A DNA stretch of 64,000 nt from Sporosarcina sp. Marseille-Q4943 (GCF_943736995.1 NZ_CALSFT010000002.1:248001-312000); one strand, 5' to 3'; numbered from the stretch's first letter, positions 1-9,546 are shown. The notes: generated by a model from the letters alone, not told the origin. Made by a program: numbers and translations.

Positions 1-1
1 T

Positions 2-550
2 ATTTTGGAGGAACGCGAACATTTTGACAAAATTGTGTTCGACACTGCGCCAACTGGCCATACAATCCGCTTGCTGTCGCTTCCTGACCTGATGGGTGTG
101 TGGATTCATGGCTTGTTGGAAAAACGAAAAAAGGCGAATGTTAATTACTCGCGTCTGCTTAATGACGGTGAGCCGGTGGAAGATCCGATTTTTGAAGTGT
201 TATCAGAGAGGCAGCAACGCTTTACCCGAGTCCGTGAACTATTAATGGATCAGCAGACGACAGGTTTTATTTTCGTTATGAACCCGGAACGGCTGCCAAT
301 CTTGGAAACGGAAAAAGCGATCCATTTGTTGAACCGGCATTCACTTCAAGTGAAGTCGATTGTCGTCAATAAGATGCTCCCAGCACAGGTCGAGGGTGAG
401 TTTTGGACTGAACGGAAAGAGCATGAGCGGAAATATGTAAAGATGATAGAGAGGACGTTCAAGAACCAAGACATCCTTTATGTCCCCCTTTTTCAGAGAG
501 ATATTACTAGCTTTGAGGACTTGGCTCAGTTTAGTGAACAATTAGCGTAA
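2..550 (+). CDS. ArsA/GET3-type anion-transporting ATPase, C-terminal part (5' truncated)
   Basis: The reading frame is open from the first bases of the window, so the N-terminus with the P-loop lies upstream. The visible 182 residues contain the FDTAPTGHTIRLLSLP segment typical of the switch II region of ArsA/TRC40-family ATPases, then a helical region and the VVNKMLP nucleotide-pocket strand near residue 120. These ATPases drive oxyanion export or chaperone tail-anchored proteins. In Bacillales without ArsB the role is usually unassigned, so I do not claim arsenic resistance. The gene ends before a bidirectional terminator shared with hutG. Confidence 0.85.
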   Translation: MLEEREHFDKIVFDTAPTGHTIRLLSLPDLMGVWIHGLLEKRKKANVNYSRLLNDGEPVEDPIFEVLSERQQRFTRVRELLMDQQTTGFIFVMNPERLPILETEKAIHLLNRHSLQVKSIVVNKMLPAQVEGEFWTERKEHERKYVKMIERTFKNQDILYVPLFQRDITSFEDLAQFSEQLA

Positions 551-556
551 GAAAAG

Positions 557-594
557 AAGGCAATCTTAGTGGGGAATTAACCTAAGATTGCCTT
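557..594. terminator. Bidirectional intrinsic terminator
   Basis: A perfect 13-bp stem (AAGGCAATCTTAG paired with CTAAGATTGCCTT) around a 12-nt loop lies between the convergent ArsA-like gene and hutG. A-rich and T-rich flanks let it work in both directions. Confidence 0.85.
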
Positions 595-608
595 TATGCT
601 TAATGAAA

Positions 609-1541
609 TTAATTTTTCATGAACCCCGCAATCGCTTCATTCACAAAATAAGCGCCGAGCTTCACGGTTTTCCCATCTTCGTCCAATGCGGGATTCACTT
701 CGCAAATGTCGAAGGAATGCGTCTTCGCATGTCCTGTGACCTTCTGGATAATCGCACGCACGGTCGACGGCTCAATTCCGAACGGGGAAGGCGCGCTTAC
801 ACCAGGGGCAAACGCCGCGTTCAAGACGTCAGTACACAAAGTCAGCATCACAGCATCATGCTTGTCCATGAAGGCTTCCAATGAATCCATCAGCTTTTCG
901 AGCTGGCCGGGAATCATTTCATCCTCATACACGTATGTAACGCCAAGCAGATCTGCGCGGTCGAACAGTTCCTGCGTATTCCCGTACCGCTGGATGCCCG
1001 CGACGAAATAGCTCGCATTCGCATCACTCTCCAAAATCTGCCTGAACATTGTGCCCGAAGAAGGCTGTTCGTCGTAAGGACGCAAATCGAAATGGGCATC
1101 GATGTTGACGATGCCGAGAGAGGCGTCCGGGCCTAAAAATTCACGCACGCCGAGATAATGGCCGTACAGCGTTTCATGCCCGCCTCCGAGAATGATCGGC
1201 GTTGCACCGTTTGAAAGCAGAATTCCTACCGCTTTTCCGAGTTCTTGCTGGGCAGTTTCCAACTCTTCGCCTGTACAAGCAACATTGCCGACGTCGAATA
1301 GCCGAGCTGTTTCCTCGAACCTCCACGGCAGATTTGCTAGCCCGGTGCGCAATGCATCCGGTGCTATTTTCGCGCCGAGCCGCCCTTTATTCCGCCGGAC
1401 GCCTTCCTCACATTCAAATCCTATGATTACGCATCCGTCCTTCGCCGCCCGTATATCTACTGTTTCGACAACCTGATGATAACGGAAAGCTGTGCGATTT
1501 ACGGCATCGTCGATCCTTCCTGTCCAAATGGATTCATTCAT
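609..1541 (-). CDS. hutG: Formimidoylglutamase (ureohydrolase family)
   Basis: Hydrolyses N-formimidoyl-L-glutamate to glutamate and formamide, the last step of the hut pathway. Arginase-fold signatures are visible: GGGHETLYG near residue 120, NIDAHFDLR near 147 (Mn-binding Asp and His) and TDVLN followed by APGVSAPSPFG near 240. Length (about 310 aa) fits the family. An upstream ATG at 1550 sits directly on the GGAAGG ribosome site, so I prefer the second ATG (MNESIWTGR), spaced 10 nt from it. It is transcribed away from an AraC-type regulator and lies 3.6 kb from hutU-hutI. No hutH is present in the window. Confidence 0.9.
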   Translation of the reverse strand: MNESIWTGRIDDAVNRTAFRYHQVVETVDIRAAKDGCVIIGFECEEGVRRNKGRLGAKIAPDALRTGLANLPWRFEETARLFDVGNVACTGEELETAQQELGKAVGILLSNGATPIILGGGHETLYGHYLGVREFLGPDASLGIVNIDAHFDLRPYDEQPSSGTMFRQILESDANASYFVAGIQRYGNTQELFDRADLLGVTYVYEDEMIPGQLEKLMDSLEAFMDKHDAVMLTLCTDVLNAAFAPGVSAPSPFGIEPSTVRAIIQKVTGHAKTHSFDICEVNPALDEDGKTVKLGAYFVNEAIAGFMKN

Positions 1542-1633
1542 AACCCTCATCCCTTCCCAAAGAAGACTTCTTGCCTTCAGTATATAGCTGGATTATGATT
1601 ATTCCAACTACCGATTGAGAAGAAGGCGATATT

Positions 1634-3061
1634 ATGAACATCCAACTGCTCATCAAAGACCCTCTCGAAGCGCAAGGGCTCAAATGGCTGCTCACCTCCC
1701 AGTGGAATGACGTAGAAGTGGACATTGCAGAGGGCGCGGACGCCTCAACAGATGCGTATCTCTACATTATCGACATGAACTACATCATGACAGCGGAATT
1801 CGAGCTGCCGCCGCACGCCATCTGGCTCGGCGTCTCCTCCGAAAGGACATTCCAAACAGTCTACAAAGCGCTCTCCTTGAAAGCGGAAGATATCCTCTTC
1901 CGACCGTTCCAGCCCGACCGTCTCGTCAAACAAGTTCAGCAGATCCGCTTCCGCTGGCGGAATGAAAGGCCGCAGCTGAAAGGACCCGTCCAACAGCGGG
2001 AGGCAGGCGCCACATACGAGGATTTCCTTATCGGGGAGACAAAGGCGGAAACCCCTGTGCTTTTCAGTTTAATCGCGCCATCGCGGTTGGACGAGCTCGA
2101 TCATCTTGTCCGCGAACTCGAATTGCATGATTTTCCGCTCCACTATGACATTTTCCCGTTTTCGGATTTTGTGCTCGTCGTCCATCAGCTGAAAGATTTG
2201 CACGTCTTACAAGAGGCCTATTCAATCTTTTTCGCACAGTGGAAACGCCAATCGGACGCCTTGCTGACAGTTTATTTGCATGCGGATGAAAGCCGGAGCT
2301 GGACGTACCGGGAACTTTATAAAAAAATGCGCAAGTATCACGAGCGGATTTTTTATGACGGCTATGATATTTTGACGATTGAACAAGAAGATCTTCATTG
2401 GCGGGACATGGATCCGTTTTTATCGCCAATCGAGCAGCGCAAATGGGTGGAAATGCTTGAAAAGCGACAAGTGGCAGTAATCCGGGAGTGGATGGAACAG
2501 GATTTCCTGACATTGGATTCTCCCTTTCCGGATCCTGAAATGGTCCGCGTCCGGCTGACAAGCATACTCGCGCAAATCCGCCGGTATATGACCGCGAAAT
2601 CATTGAAGTCGCAACAAATTGAACATGCTTATCATACGCTATTTGAGTCAGTTATCCGCGAGCCGATCATGTATCATATCATTCGGTCCTTCTTATCCTT
2701 CATTGTGGAGCTGCTTCAAAGTACTGAAGGAATTGCGGAAGGCAAGAGGTCACTCGCCGATAAAGTGCAAGAACGAATTGCGGCTAATTATTGGGATGCT
2801 TCCTGGAACTTGGAGGTATGTGCGGAAGAGTTGAGGATTCATAAAAGTACGTTGAGCCGGAAGTATGCAGTGGAAGCAGGCGAGTCTTTCAGCGTGGCAT
2901 TGCTGAAAACCCGTATAGAAGAAGCGAAGCGTTTGTTGAAAGAGACTGATTTGCCGATTGCCGAAGTTTCCCACTCGACCGGCTTTACTCATGCGACGTA
3001 TTTCAGCCGGCGGTTCAAAGAGGAGACAGACATGACGCCTTATCAGTTCAGGATCGGATAA
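1634..3061 (+). CDS. Receiver-like AraC-family transcriptional regulator
   Basis: 475 aa. The C-terminal ~100 residues form a double helix-turn-helix of the AraC type (LRIHKSTLSRKYAVEAG, then IAEVSHSTGFTHATYFSRRFKEETDMTPYQFR). The N-terminal ~115 residues resemble a degenerate response-regulator receiver: beta strand LLIKDPLEAQGLKWLL, an Asp in YIIDMN, and a late Lys-Pro-like turn in ILFRPFQPDRL. The middle ~200 residues match nothing I recognise. Its divergent position next to hutG suggests control of histidine catabolism. That is inference, because B. subtilis uses HutP instead. No partner kinase is adjacent. Confidence 0.8.
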   Translation: MNIQLLIKDPLEAQGLKWLLTSQWNDVEVDIAEGADASTDAYLYIIDMNYIMTAEFELPPHAIWLGVSSERTFQTVYKALSLKAEDILFRPFQPDRLVKQVQQIRFRWRNERPQLKGPVQQREAGATYEDFLIGETKAETPVLFSLIAPSRLDELDHLVRELELHDFPLHYDIFPFSDFVLVVHQLKDLHVLQEAYSIFFAQWKRQSDALLTVYLHADESRSWTYRELYKKMRKYHERIFYDGYDILTIEQEDLHWRDMDPFLSPIEQRKWVEMLEKRQVAVIREWMEQDFLTLDSPFPDPEMVRVRLTSILAQIRRYMTAKSLKSQQIEHAYHTLFESVIREPIMYHIIRSFLSFIVELLQSTEGIAEGKRSLADKVQERIAANYWDASWNLEVCAEELRIHKSTLSRKYAVEAGESFSVALLKTRIEEAKRLLKETDLPIAEVSHSTGFTHATYFSRRFKEETDMTPYQFRIG

Positions 3062-3080
3062 AGATGAATGTAAAGAAAAA

Positions 3081-3114
3081 GCAGTGAAGAAAGGACATAG
3101 CCCTTCTTCACTGC
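3081..3114. terminator. Hairpin downstream of the AraC-type gene
   Basis: An 11-bp perfect stem (GCAGTGAAGAA / TTCTTCACTGC). The T-rich tract follows only on the minus strand, so it would chiefly stop minus-strand transcripts entering the AraC-type gene. Confidence 0.6.
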
Positions 3115-3300
3115 TCAGCCTGTTGACAAACGCTCGCATCCGTTGTTGCTCGTGTCGCTCGTCCGCTCATGAACTTTAGTTCTATTCGCATCTTCGCTCC
3201 ACTTCGCGCGGGCTCGCAGGAAGCGAGTCATGCAACCGTCGCCACAGGACGTGGCGCTCTTAGGTTGCCTTCCTTGACAAGCGTTTTCAATCAGGCTGAG
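3114..3300. repeat. MITE-like or structured intergenic element
   Basis: About 187 bp without a plausible gene, bounded by imperfect 21-bp terminal inverted repeats: CTCAGCCTG...AAACGCT at 3114-3134 and its complement at 3280-3300, 16 of 21 positions matching. Inside are small hairpins such as CGCCAC/GTGGCG. The element is nested inside a wider perfect inverted repeat, AAGCAGTGAAGA at 3079-3090 and its complement at 3366-3377. The layout resembles a non-autonomous element that landed in a terminator region. Copy number elsewhere cannot be seen from here. Confidence 0.45.
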
Positions 3301-3336
3301 GGATATGTCTACTAATCATATTTATCCCTAAAATTG

Positions 3337-3373
3337 AGTGAAGACAAAGTCAAAGAACGACTTTGTCTTCACT
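3337..3373 (-). terminator. Terminator hairpin of the ECF S-component gene
   Basis: A perfect 15-bp stem (AGTGAAGACAAAGTC and its complement) with a 7-nt loop sits just past the stop of the minus-strand gene. The U-tract is weak (CAATTTTAG). Confidence 0.65.
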
Positions 3374-3384
3374 GCTTTGACAAT

Positions 3385-3936
3385 TTAAAATTTCTTCCGG
3401 AAGAACGGTGTTTTTTTCAGTCCGACACAGAGAGGAATTGCGATCATTAGACCGACCACGTTCTGAATGATGTCACCCGGAATGGATGCCATTGGTGCAA
3501 CCCAGTTGTTATACATGACCCCTTGCCCGACATAGTACACCGCCAGCATGACTGGCATCGATGCGATAGCTCCTACTATGTTGAGCTTGATGCTATCGCC
3601 CCGGCGGCCGTTCGACCAAGCGATTTTACCGACGATATAGCCTTGCAAGGCACGGGCTACAATGGTCGTTGGCGCCCAAATGAGCCAGCCTCCGAAGATA
3701 TCGAATAAGCCCATTCCGATGGCTCCGGCCAATGCTCCTTTTTTTGGTCCGAAAAGAATAGCTATGATGAACAGCATAGCTGTCCCTAAATGGATCAACC
3801 CGCCTTGGCCGATTGGCAGTTTAATATTAATGAACATCGTTGAAACAAGGACCAGTGTTGCCAAAATGGCTGTAAGCACTAAGTCGAATGTTTTAGCATG
3901 CGTTTTTGCATGGGTTTGGCGTTGTGTAATTTGCAT
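3385..3936 (-). CDS. ECF transporter S component, possibly for a vitamin B6 compound
   Basis: 183 aa with about five to six hydrophobic segments, the size and layout of substrate-binding S components of energy-coupling-factor transporters. The motif PTTIVARALQGYIVGKIAW is typical of the HmpT/PdxU/DUF1393 group. S components take specificity here and borrow the shared EcfA/EcfT module encoded elsewhere. The gene is divergent from a pyridoxal/pyridoxamine kinase, which makes pyridoxine or a hydroxymethylpyrimidine the likely ligand. That assignment rests on neighbourhood. A GAGGAAG ribosome site precedes the ATG. Confidence 0.8.
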   Translation of the reverse strand: MQITQRQTHAKTHAKTFDLVLTAILATLVLVSTMFINIKLPIGQGGLIHLGTAMLFIIAILFGPKKGALAGAIGMGLFDIFGGWLIWAPTTIVARALQGYIVGKIAWSNGRRGDSIKLNIVGAIASMPVMLAVYYVGQGVMYNNWVAPMASIPGDIIQNVVGLMIAIPLCVGLKKTPFFRKKF

Positions 3937-4140
3937 GTTCGCTTCCTCTTCCTCACTAATTAGGATTTTTCGAATAACTTCACTTTATCAAAAGACTGAC
4001 CACCGCAAAAGGTTCAGTTCAGGATAAATAGTAGGGGTCAGATGAGTTTGTAAAAAAATGATTCGTCATTGATTCTGCGTCTTCCTTGTTGTGGTACGAT
4101 GTAGAATATAAAAGAATTGACGAGTTAGGTGGGAATTCTA

Positions 4141-4986
4141 ATGAAGAAAGTTGCGGTCATCCAAGACATGTCATCCTTCGGAAAATGCTCGCTCACGGCA
4201 GCGATTCCGGTATTGTCCGTCATGGGTGTACAGGCAGTTCCGCTGCCCACTGCCATCTTGACGTCGCAAACCGAGTATCCGAGCTATTATTGCGAAGATT
4301 TGACAGCGAAGATGAATCATTTCGTAGACGAGTGGAGCAAATTGGGCGCTGCTTTTGACGGCATTCATACAGGTTTTGTGACAGGAAAAGAGCAGATTGA
4401 AAATATCTTTTCATTTTTACATACGTTTTACAAGGAAGAGACAACGCTGCTAGTCGACCCGGTAATGGGCGATCGCGGAGAATTGTATGACGTTTTTACG
4501 GACGAGCTGATTGGCTATATGAAGGAACTCGTGAAGCGTGCGGATATCATTACGCCTAACGTAACGGAGTGTTGTTTGCTGACGGGCCTTCCGTATGACA
4601 AGTTGCAAAGTTATCAAGCTAACGAAGATTATATGCTCGCGATTGAGGAGGCGGGGCGCCAATTACAGTTAATGACCGACGCCAAAGTCATCATTACCGG
4701 TTTGAACCCACCAGCCATTTCGGAATCAAGACAAGTTGGCAATATGTATATCGACGTGAACCGTTCGTTTCACAGTCTTCAGGAATATAACGGGGTGAGC
4801 TATTCCGGAACGGGTGATTTATTTGCATCCGTCATCATGGGTGGCATGATGCGCGGCCAAGATGTTGCAGAGACGATGGAGCTGGCGGAGAGTTTCCTAA
4901 CCGCTGCCATCGAAGCGACGGCGAACGAACAGATACCGAGAGAGGCAGGCGTGAATTTCGAATCGTTTTTGAGAATGTTGCTATAA
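4141..4986 (+). CDS. pdxK: Pyridoxal/pyridoxamine kinase family protein
   Basis: A ribokinase-fold enzyme that phosphorylates B6 vitamers in the salvage route to PLP. It shows the N-terminal QDMSSFGKCSLTAAIPVLSVMG segment of PdxK/PdxY, VDPVMGDRGELY near residue 105, TPNVTECCLLTG near 138 and the C-terminal GVSYSGTGDLFASVI with the catalytic Asp. The start at 4141 is chosen because TAGGTGG lies 8 nt upstream; a GTG 12 nt earlier would overlap that site. 281 aa is normal for the family. It is divergent from the ECF S component, and a terminator follows. Confidence 0.88.
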   Translation: MKKVAVIQDMSSFGKCSLTAAIPVLSVMGVQAVPLPTAILTSQTEYPSYYCEDLTAKMNHFVDEWSKLGAAFDGIHTGFVTGKEQIENIFSFLHTFYKEETTLLVDPVMGDRGELYDVFTDELIGYMKELVKRADIITPNVTECCLLTGLPYDKLQSYQANEDYMLAIEEAGRQLQLMTDAKVIITGLNPPAISESRQVGNMYIDVNRSFHSLQEYNGVSYSGTGDLFASVIMGGMMRGQDVAETMELAESFLTAAIEATANEQIPREAGVNFESFLRMLL

Positions 4987-4997
4987 CGATAAACGAG

Positions 4998-5038
4998 GCG
5001 GGCAGGTTCTTGATTGAATCAAGAAATGCTCGCTTTTT
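4998..5038 (+). terminator. Intrinsic terminator after pdxK
   Basis: An imperfect GC-rich stem (GCGGGCAGG...TTCTTGAT with its complement) is followed by a run of five T. The 130 bp between it and hutU holds the hut promoter. Confidence 0.75.
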
Positions 5039-5171
5039 ATTAATAAACGTCAAAATAATCCATAAAACAACACTCAGATTGTCAATAAAGTATAAAATTA
5101 CGATTAATTCATAAACAATTAACTGAACTTTCCTTATAGAATGATAGTAACGAAAGGGAGGTTGTTAGAAA

Positions 5172-6845
5172 ATGAAAGCGGATACAGTGGAGAAAGTCGT
5201 TCAATATACAGGCACGGAATTGCATACGAAGGGATGGCAGCAGGAGGCCGCACTTCGGATGCTCATGAACAATTTGCATCCTGATGTGGCGGAGCATCCT
5301 GAGAAGCTCGTCGTCTATGGGGGAATCGGTAAGGCGGCGCGCAACTGGGAAAGTTTTGACGCGATTGTCCGTTCTTTGAAGGAGCTTGAGAATGATGAAA
5401 CATTGTTGATCCAATCGGGTAAGCCGGTTGCGATTTTCAAATCACATACAGATGCGCCTCGGGTGTTGATTGCCAACTCGAATATCGTTCCGGCTTACGC
5501 CAATTGGGATACATTCCATGAGCTCGACAAAAAGGGCTTGATGATGTACGGGCAAATGACGGCGGGCAGCTGGATTTATATCGGGTCGCAAGGGATTGTG
5601 CAAGGGACGTACGAAACGTTTGCGGAGCTAGCGAAGCAGCATTTTGGGGATTCATTGAAAGGGACGATCACGTTGACGGCTGGGCTTGGCGGCATGGGTG
5701 GTGCGCAGCCATTGGCGGTCACCATGGCGGGCGGCGTCTGCATCGGCATCGAAGTCGATGAGACACGGATCGATCGTCGTATTGAAACTCGCTACACGGA
5801 CGTCAAAACTGATTCGCTTGATGAAGCGATTCGTCTTGCTGAGGAAGCGAAGGCTGATGGGAAGGCGCTGTCGATCGGACTTCTTGGAAATGCGGCAGAT
5901 CTATTGCCAGAAATGATTGCACGTGGATTCAATCCGGACGTATTGACGGATCAGACGTCTGCACATGACCCGTTGAATGGCTATATCCCATCCGGCATGT
6001 CGCTTGCAGAGGCAGCGGAGCTCCGCGCTGCGGATCCGGAAGAGTACGTGAAACGTTCCAAAGCTTCGATGGCGAAGCATGTTGCCTCCATGGTCGAGAT
6101 GATGGATAAAGGCGCCATTACGTTCGACTACGGAAACAATATTCGCCAAGTGGCCAAAGATGAAGGTGTTGAACGGGCATTTGACTTCCCGGGATTCGTT
6201 CCGGCTTACATCCGCCCGCAGTTCTGCGAAGGGAAAGGACCTTTCCGCTGGGTAGCGCTTTCTGGAGACCCGGAAGATATTCGGAAGACGGACGAAGTCA
6301 TTTTATGTGAATTCAGCTACAATACACATCTTTGCAATTGGATCCGGATGGCGCAGGAGAAAATCCAGTTCCAAGGGCTGCCTTCACGGATTTGCTGGTT
6401 AGGGTACGGCGAGCGTGCACGTTTCGGAAAGATCATCAATGACATGGTTGCGAGCGGCGAATTAAGTGCACCGATCGTCATCGGACGTGACCACCTCGAT
6501 TCAGGTTCAGTAGCTTCACCGAACCGAGAGACGGAAGCGATGAAAGACGGCTCAGATGTCGTTTCGGACTGGCCGATTTTGAACGCGATGATCAACGCTG
6601 TCGGCGGGGCGACTTGGGTATCTGTCCATCATGGCGGCGGCGTCGGGATGGGCTATTCCCAGCACGCAGGGATGGTTATTGTCGCGGACGGAACGAAAGA
6701 AGCGGAAGCGCGACTTGAACGTGTGTTGACGTCGGATCCTGGAATGGGCATCGCACGTCACGTCGACGCGGGCTATGACCTCGCTATTCAAACGGCGAAG
6801 GAAAAAGGGGTTAACATCCCAATGATGGAAGGTGGAAATTCTTGA
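5172..6845 (+). CDS. hutU: Urocanate hydratase (urocanase)
   Basis: Converts urocanate to 4-imidazolone-5-propionate using tightly bound NAD+. 557 aa is the usual length. Seen directly: the NAD-binding glycine-rich [16 protein letters not shown] near residue 175 and the urocanase signature [20 protein letters not shown] near 395 with the essential Cys. GGGAGG precedes the ATG. The best -10 upstream is TAGAAT (5137-5142), with no recognisable -35, as expected for an activator-dependent promoter. It overlaps hutI by 4 nt, so the two are translationally coupled. Confidence 0.97.
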   Translation: MKADTVEKVVQYTGTELHTKGWQQEAALRMLMNNLHPDVAEHPEKLVVYGGIGKAARNWESFDAIVRSLKELENDETLLIQSGKPVAIFKSHTDAPRVLIANSNIVPAYANWDTFHELDKKGLMMYGQMTAGSWIYIGSQGIVQGTYETFAELAKQHFGDSLKGTITLTAGLGGMGGAQPLAVTMAGGVCIGIEVDETRIDRRIETRYTDVKTDSLDEAIRLAEEAKADGKALSIGLLGNAADLLPEMIARGFNPDVLTDQTSAHDPLNGYIPSGMSLAEAAELRAADPEEYVKRSKASMAKHVASMVEMMDKGAITFDYGNNIRQVAKDEGVERAFDFPGFVPAYIRPQFCEGKGPFRWVALSGDPEDIRKTDEVILCEFSYNTHLCNWIRMAQEKIQFQGLPSRICWLGYGERARFGKIINDMVASGELSAPIVIGRDHLDSGSVASPNRETEAMKDGSDVVSDWPILNAMINAVGGATWVSVHHGGGVGMGYSQHAGMVIVADGTKEAEARLERVLTSDPGMGIARHVDAGYDLAIQTAKEKGVNIPMMEGGNS

Positions 6846-8095
6846 AACCAATTTGGATCAAACATGCATCACAACTGGCGACGATCGCGGGAGAGAATAA
6901 GCCACGTAAGCGCAAGGAAATGTCTGAACTAGGCATCATTGAAGACGGCAGTGTGTGGATTGAGGATGGCGTCATTACAGCAATCGGAACGACGGACGAA
7001 TTGGAGCGTCAATTCGGCGACCGGGCAACCGATGCGGACATCATCGACGCAACGGGACGTCTTGTGACGCCGGGTCTCGTCGATCCGCATACGCATGTCG
7101 TTTATGGAGGCAGTCGTGAGCGTGAGTTCGAAATGCGTTTAGAAGGCGCCACTTATATGGAAATCATGAATGCAGGCGGGGGAATCCATGCGACAACCCG
7201 GATGACACGCGAGGCGACGGAAGATGAATTAGTGGAGCAATCTTCTCGCAGGCTTAATTCATTCCTGAAGCACGGTGTCACGACTGTCGAGGGGAAGAGC
7301 GGCTATGGCCTTGATCTCGAGACGGAACTGAAGCAGCTGCGGGCGACGAAGCGATTGAATGACATCCATCCGATCGACATTGTACCGACATTCATGGGGG
7401 CGCATGCCGTGCCGCAAGAATATAAAGGGAATGAAGATGAATATATTGATAGCATTATTAACGACATGCTTCCTGTCGTTGCGGAAGAGAAGCTTGCAGT
7501 GTTCAACGATGTGTTTTGCGAAGTCGGCGTATTCACGCCGGAACAGTCCGAACGCATTTTGGAAGCAGGGAAAAAGCTCGGGTTGATTCCAAAAATCCAT
7601 GCCGACGAAATCGAGTCGTACGGTGGAGCGGAGCTAGCGGCGAAAGTCGGCGCCATTTCGGCAGAGCATCTGCTGAAAGCGTCTGACGAAGGGATCAAGC
7701 GGATGGCGGAAGCGGGAGTGATCGCCTGCTTATTGCCGGCAACTGCTTTGTACTTGCGCGAGGATGCTGCGAAAGGGCGCCAAATGGTCGATGAAGGCGT
7801 TGCAGTCGCCATTTCGACGGACTGCAATCCAGGCTCGTCTCCGACGACTTCAATGCCGCTCGTCATGAACTTGGCGTGCATCTCGATGCGGCTCACTCCG
7901 GCGGAAGCGCTTGTTGCGGCAACGATGAATGCCGCTTGCGCAATCCGGATGGAGGACAAAGTCGGTTCGCTTGAAGTTGGCAAGCAAGGGGACGTCGTCA
8001 TGTGGAATATCTCGAACTACCAGGAGCTGCAATATTTATTCGGTGTAAATCATGTCGATAAGGTTTGGAAAAAGGGAGAACGGGTCGTAGGATAA
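6842..8095 (+). CDS. hutI: Imidazolonepropionase
   Basis: A Zn/Fe amidohydrolase that opens the imidazolone ring to give N-formimidoylglutamate, the substrate of HutG. It shows the metal-binding [12 protein letters not shown] motif near residue 83, the [15 protein letters not shown] segment, [13 protein letters not shown] HAVP near 190, HADE near 260 and STDCNPGS near 330. It starts with TTG (TTGA overlap with the hutU stop); GGAAGGTGG lies upstream inside hutU. 417 aa is normal. A hairpin follows before the transporter gene. Confidence 0.95.
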   Translation: MKPIWIKHASQLATIAGENKPRKRKEMSELGIIEDGSVWIEDGVITAIGTTDELERQFGDRATDADIIDATGRLVTPGLVDPHTHVVYGGSREREFEMRLEGATYMEIMNAGGGIHATTRMTREATEDELVEQSSRRLNSFLKHGVTTVEGKSGYGLDLETELKQLRATKRLNDIHPIDIVPTFMGAHAVPQEYKGNEDEYIDSIINDMLPVVAEEKLAVFNDVFCEVGVFTPEQSERILEAGKKLGLIPKIHADEIESYGGAELAAKVGAISAEHLLKASDEGIKRMAEAGVIACLLPATALYLREDAAKGRQMVDEGVAVAISTDCNPGSSPTTSMPLVMNLACISMRLTPAEALVAATMNAACAIRMEDKVGSLEVGKQGDVVMWNISNYQELQYLFGVNHVDKVWKKGERVVG

Positions 8096-8101
8096 GGCCT
8101 T

Positions 8102-8141
8102 GCCGTGAATGAACAGTATGGCGTTTCATTCACGGCTTTCT
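8102..8141 (+). terminator. Hairpin between hutI and the YjiH-like gene
   Basis: A 12-bp perfect stem (GCCGTGAATGAA and its complement) is followed by TTTCTTTC. With only 89 bp to the next start, it may only partly separate hutUI from the transporter gene. Confidence 0.75.
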
Positions 8142-8184
8142 TTCAATGGGGGTTGTTGGAACATAAGGAGAAGGGGGAAAGTTC

Positions 8185-9504
8185 ATGGCGCAAGTAGGGG
8201 AGAAAGTGAAAACGCAATCGAATCCTGGTATGTGGAAGTTTTTTGTCTTTAGCGCGATTGGGGCATTCATGTTTTTCGTTCCAGTTACGATCGGTGAAAA
8301 GAATTCCATTATGCTGGATCATATTGTGACGTGGATTCAAACGCATTTCGGAGGGGCGTTGCCGTATTATGCATTGCTCGTCATTCTAGCCGGGGCGGTT
8401 TATCCGTTCGTTTCAGGTACGTGGAAAAAATCGACTGTTGATATGGTCTTTTCATTTTTTAAAGTGATCGGCTTGGTAGTCGGCATCATGCTCGTATTCA
8501 ATGTGGGGCCTGCATGGCTGTTTGAACCGAGCATGGGGCCGTTCCTGTTGAATAAGTTAGTCATTCCTGTAGGATTGTTAGTTCCGATCGGGGCTGTATT
8601 CCTTGCTTTATTAGTAGGGTATGGCTTGTTGGAATTTGTCGGAGTCCTCGTGCAGCCGATCATGCGTCCGATTTGGAAGACGCCGGGCAGGTCAGCAATC
8701 GATGCAGTCACGTCATTTGTCGGTTCGTATTCATTGGGGCTGTTAATTACAAACCGTGTGTATAAAGAAGGGAAATATACGGCGAAGGAAGCCGCCATCA
8801 TTGCGACAGGGTTCTCGACAGTTTCCGCAACATTCATGGTTGTCGTCGCAAAGACGCTCGACTTGATGAGCATGTGGAATATGTATTTCTGGACGACGTT
8901 AGTTGTTACATTTATTGTCACAGCAATCACTGTTCATTTATGGCCGTTGCGTTCAATCAAGAACGAGTATTATGAAGGTTCGACGCCTCAGCCGGAGTTG
9001 AAGCCGGAAGGGAAACGCTTTGCGGCTGCCTGGAATGAAGCGATGGACACTGTCTCGAAAGCACCGACGTTTGCGCAAAATATTGTTGCCAACGTTAAAG
9101 ATGGGCTATTGATGGCAATGGCAATCTTGCCTTCCATCTTGTCGATCGGTCTTTTGGGGCTCGTGCTCGCCGAATTCACACCTGTATTCGACTGGCTTGG
9201 CTACATCTTCTATCCGTTCACATGGGCGCTGCAGTTGCCGGAGCCGATGTTAGTTGCGAAAGCAAGTGCGCTCGGAATCGCGGAAATGTTCCTGCCGGCG
9301 TTGCTCGTCGTGGAATCTGCATTGGTCGTCAAGTTCGTCATTGCGGTCGTATCGGTTTCGTCGATCATTTTCTTCTCGGCGGTCGTGCCGTGTATTGTGT
9401 CGACGGAAATTCCGATTTCCATTCCGCAGCTTATCGCCATTTGGGTGCAACGCGTTATTTTAACAATCGTAATTGTGACGCCGATTGCGTATTTATTGCT
9501 ATAG
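8185..9504 (+). CDS. YjiH-family (nucleoside-recognition/Gate domain) membrane transporter
   Basis: 439 aa with about 10-11 hydrophobic helices and two Gate-like halves, for example AIDAVTSFVGSYSLGLLITN near 170 and a later repeat around ASALGIAEMFLPALLVVES. YjiH-family proteins have no firmly established substrate. Because this gene directly follows hutU-hutI in the same direction, uptake of histidine or urocanate is a reasonable inference. AAGGAG lies 12 nt before the ATG. A strong terminator closes the unit. Confidence 0.8.
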   Translation: MAQVGEKVKTQSNPGMWKFFVFSAIGAFMFFVPVTIGEKNSIMLDHIVTWIQTHFGGALPYYALLVILAGAVYPFVSGTWKKSTVDMVFSFFKVIGLVVGIMLVFNVGPAWLFEPSMGPFLLNKLVIPVGLLVPIGAVFLALLVGYGLLEFVGVLVQPIMRPIWKTPGRSAIDAVTSFVGSYSLGLLITNRVYKEGKYTAKEAAIIATGFSTVSATFMVVVAKTLDLMSMWNMYFWTTLVVTFIVTAITVHLWPLRSIKNEYYEGSTPQPELKPEGKRFAAAWNEAMDTVSKAPTFAQNIVANVKDGLLMAMAILPSILSIGLLGLVLAEFTPVFDWLGYIFYPFTWALQLPEPMLVAKASALGIAEMFLPALLVVESALVVKFVIAVVSVSSIIFFSAVVPCIVSTEIPISIPQLIAIWVQRVILTIVIVTPIAYLLL

Positions 9505-9515
9505 GTGAGGTTCAA

Positions 9516-9546
9516 AACACCCGGGACGCTCCCGGGTGTTTTTATT
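9516..9546 (+). terminator. Strong intrinsic terminator of the hut transcript
   Basis: A 10-bp perfect stem AACACCCGGG/CCCGGGTGTT with a 5-nt loop and a T5 tract. A 21-bp-period array begins at the end of the T-tract. Confidence 0.92.

Noticed and set aside
2064..2603. 179-residue antisense frame inside the AraC-type regulator gene
   Set aside because: It lies wholly inside a well-supported gene, has no family resemblance and no ribosome site; it is a shadow of codon bias.
3937..4140. A thiamine-pyrophosphate or other vitamin riboswitch between the ECF S component and pdxK
   Set aside because: No conserved TPP-riboswitch blocks are visible on either strand, and the gap is too short on each side for a full leader.
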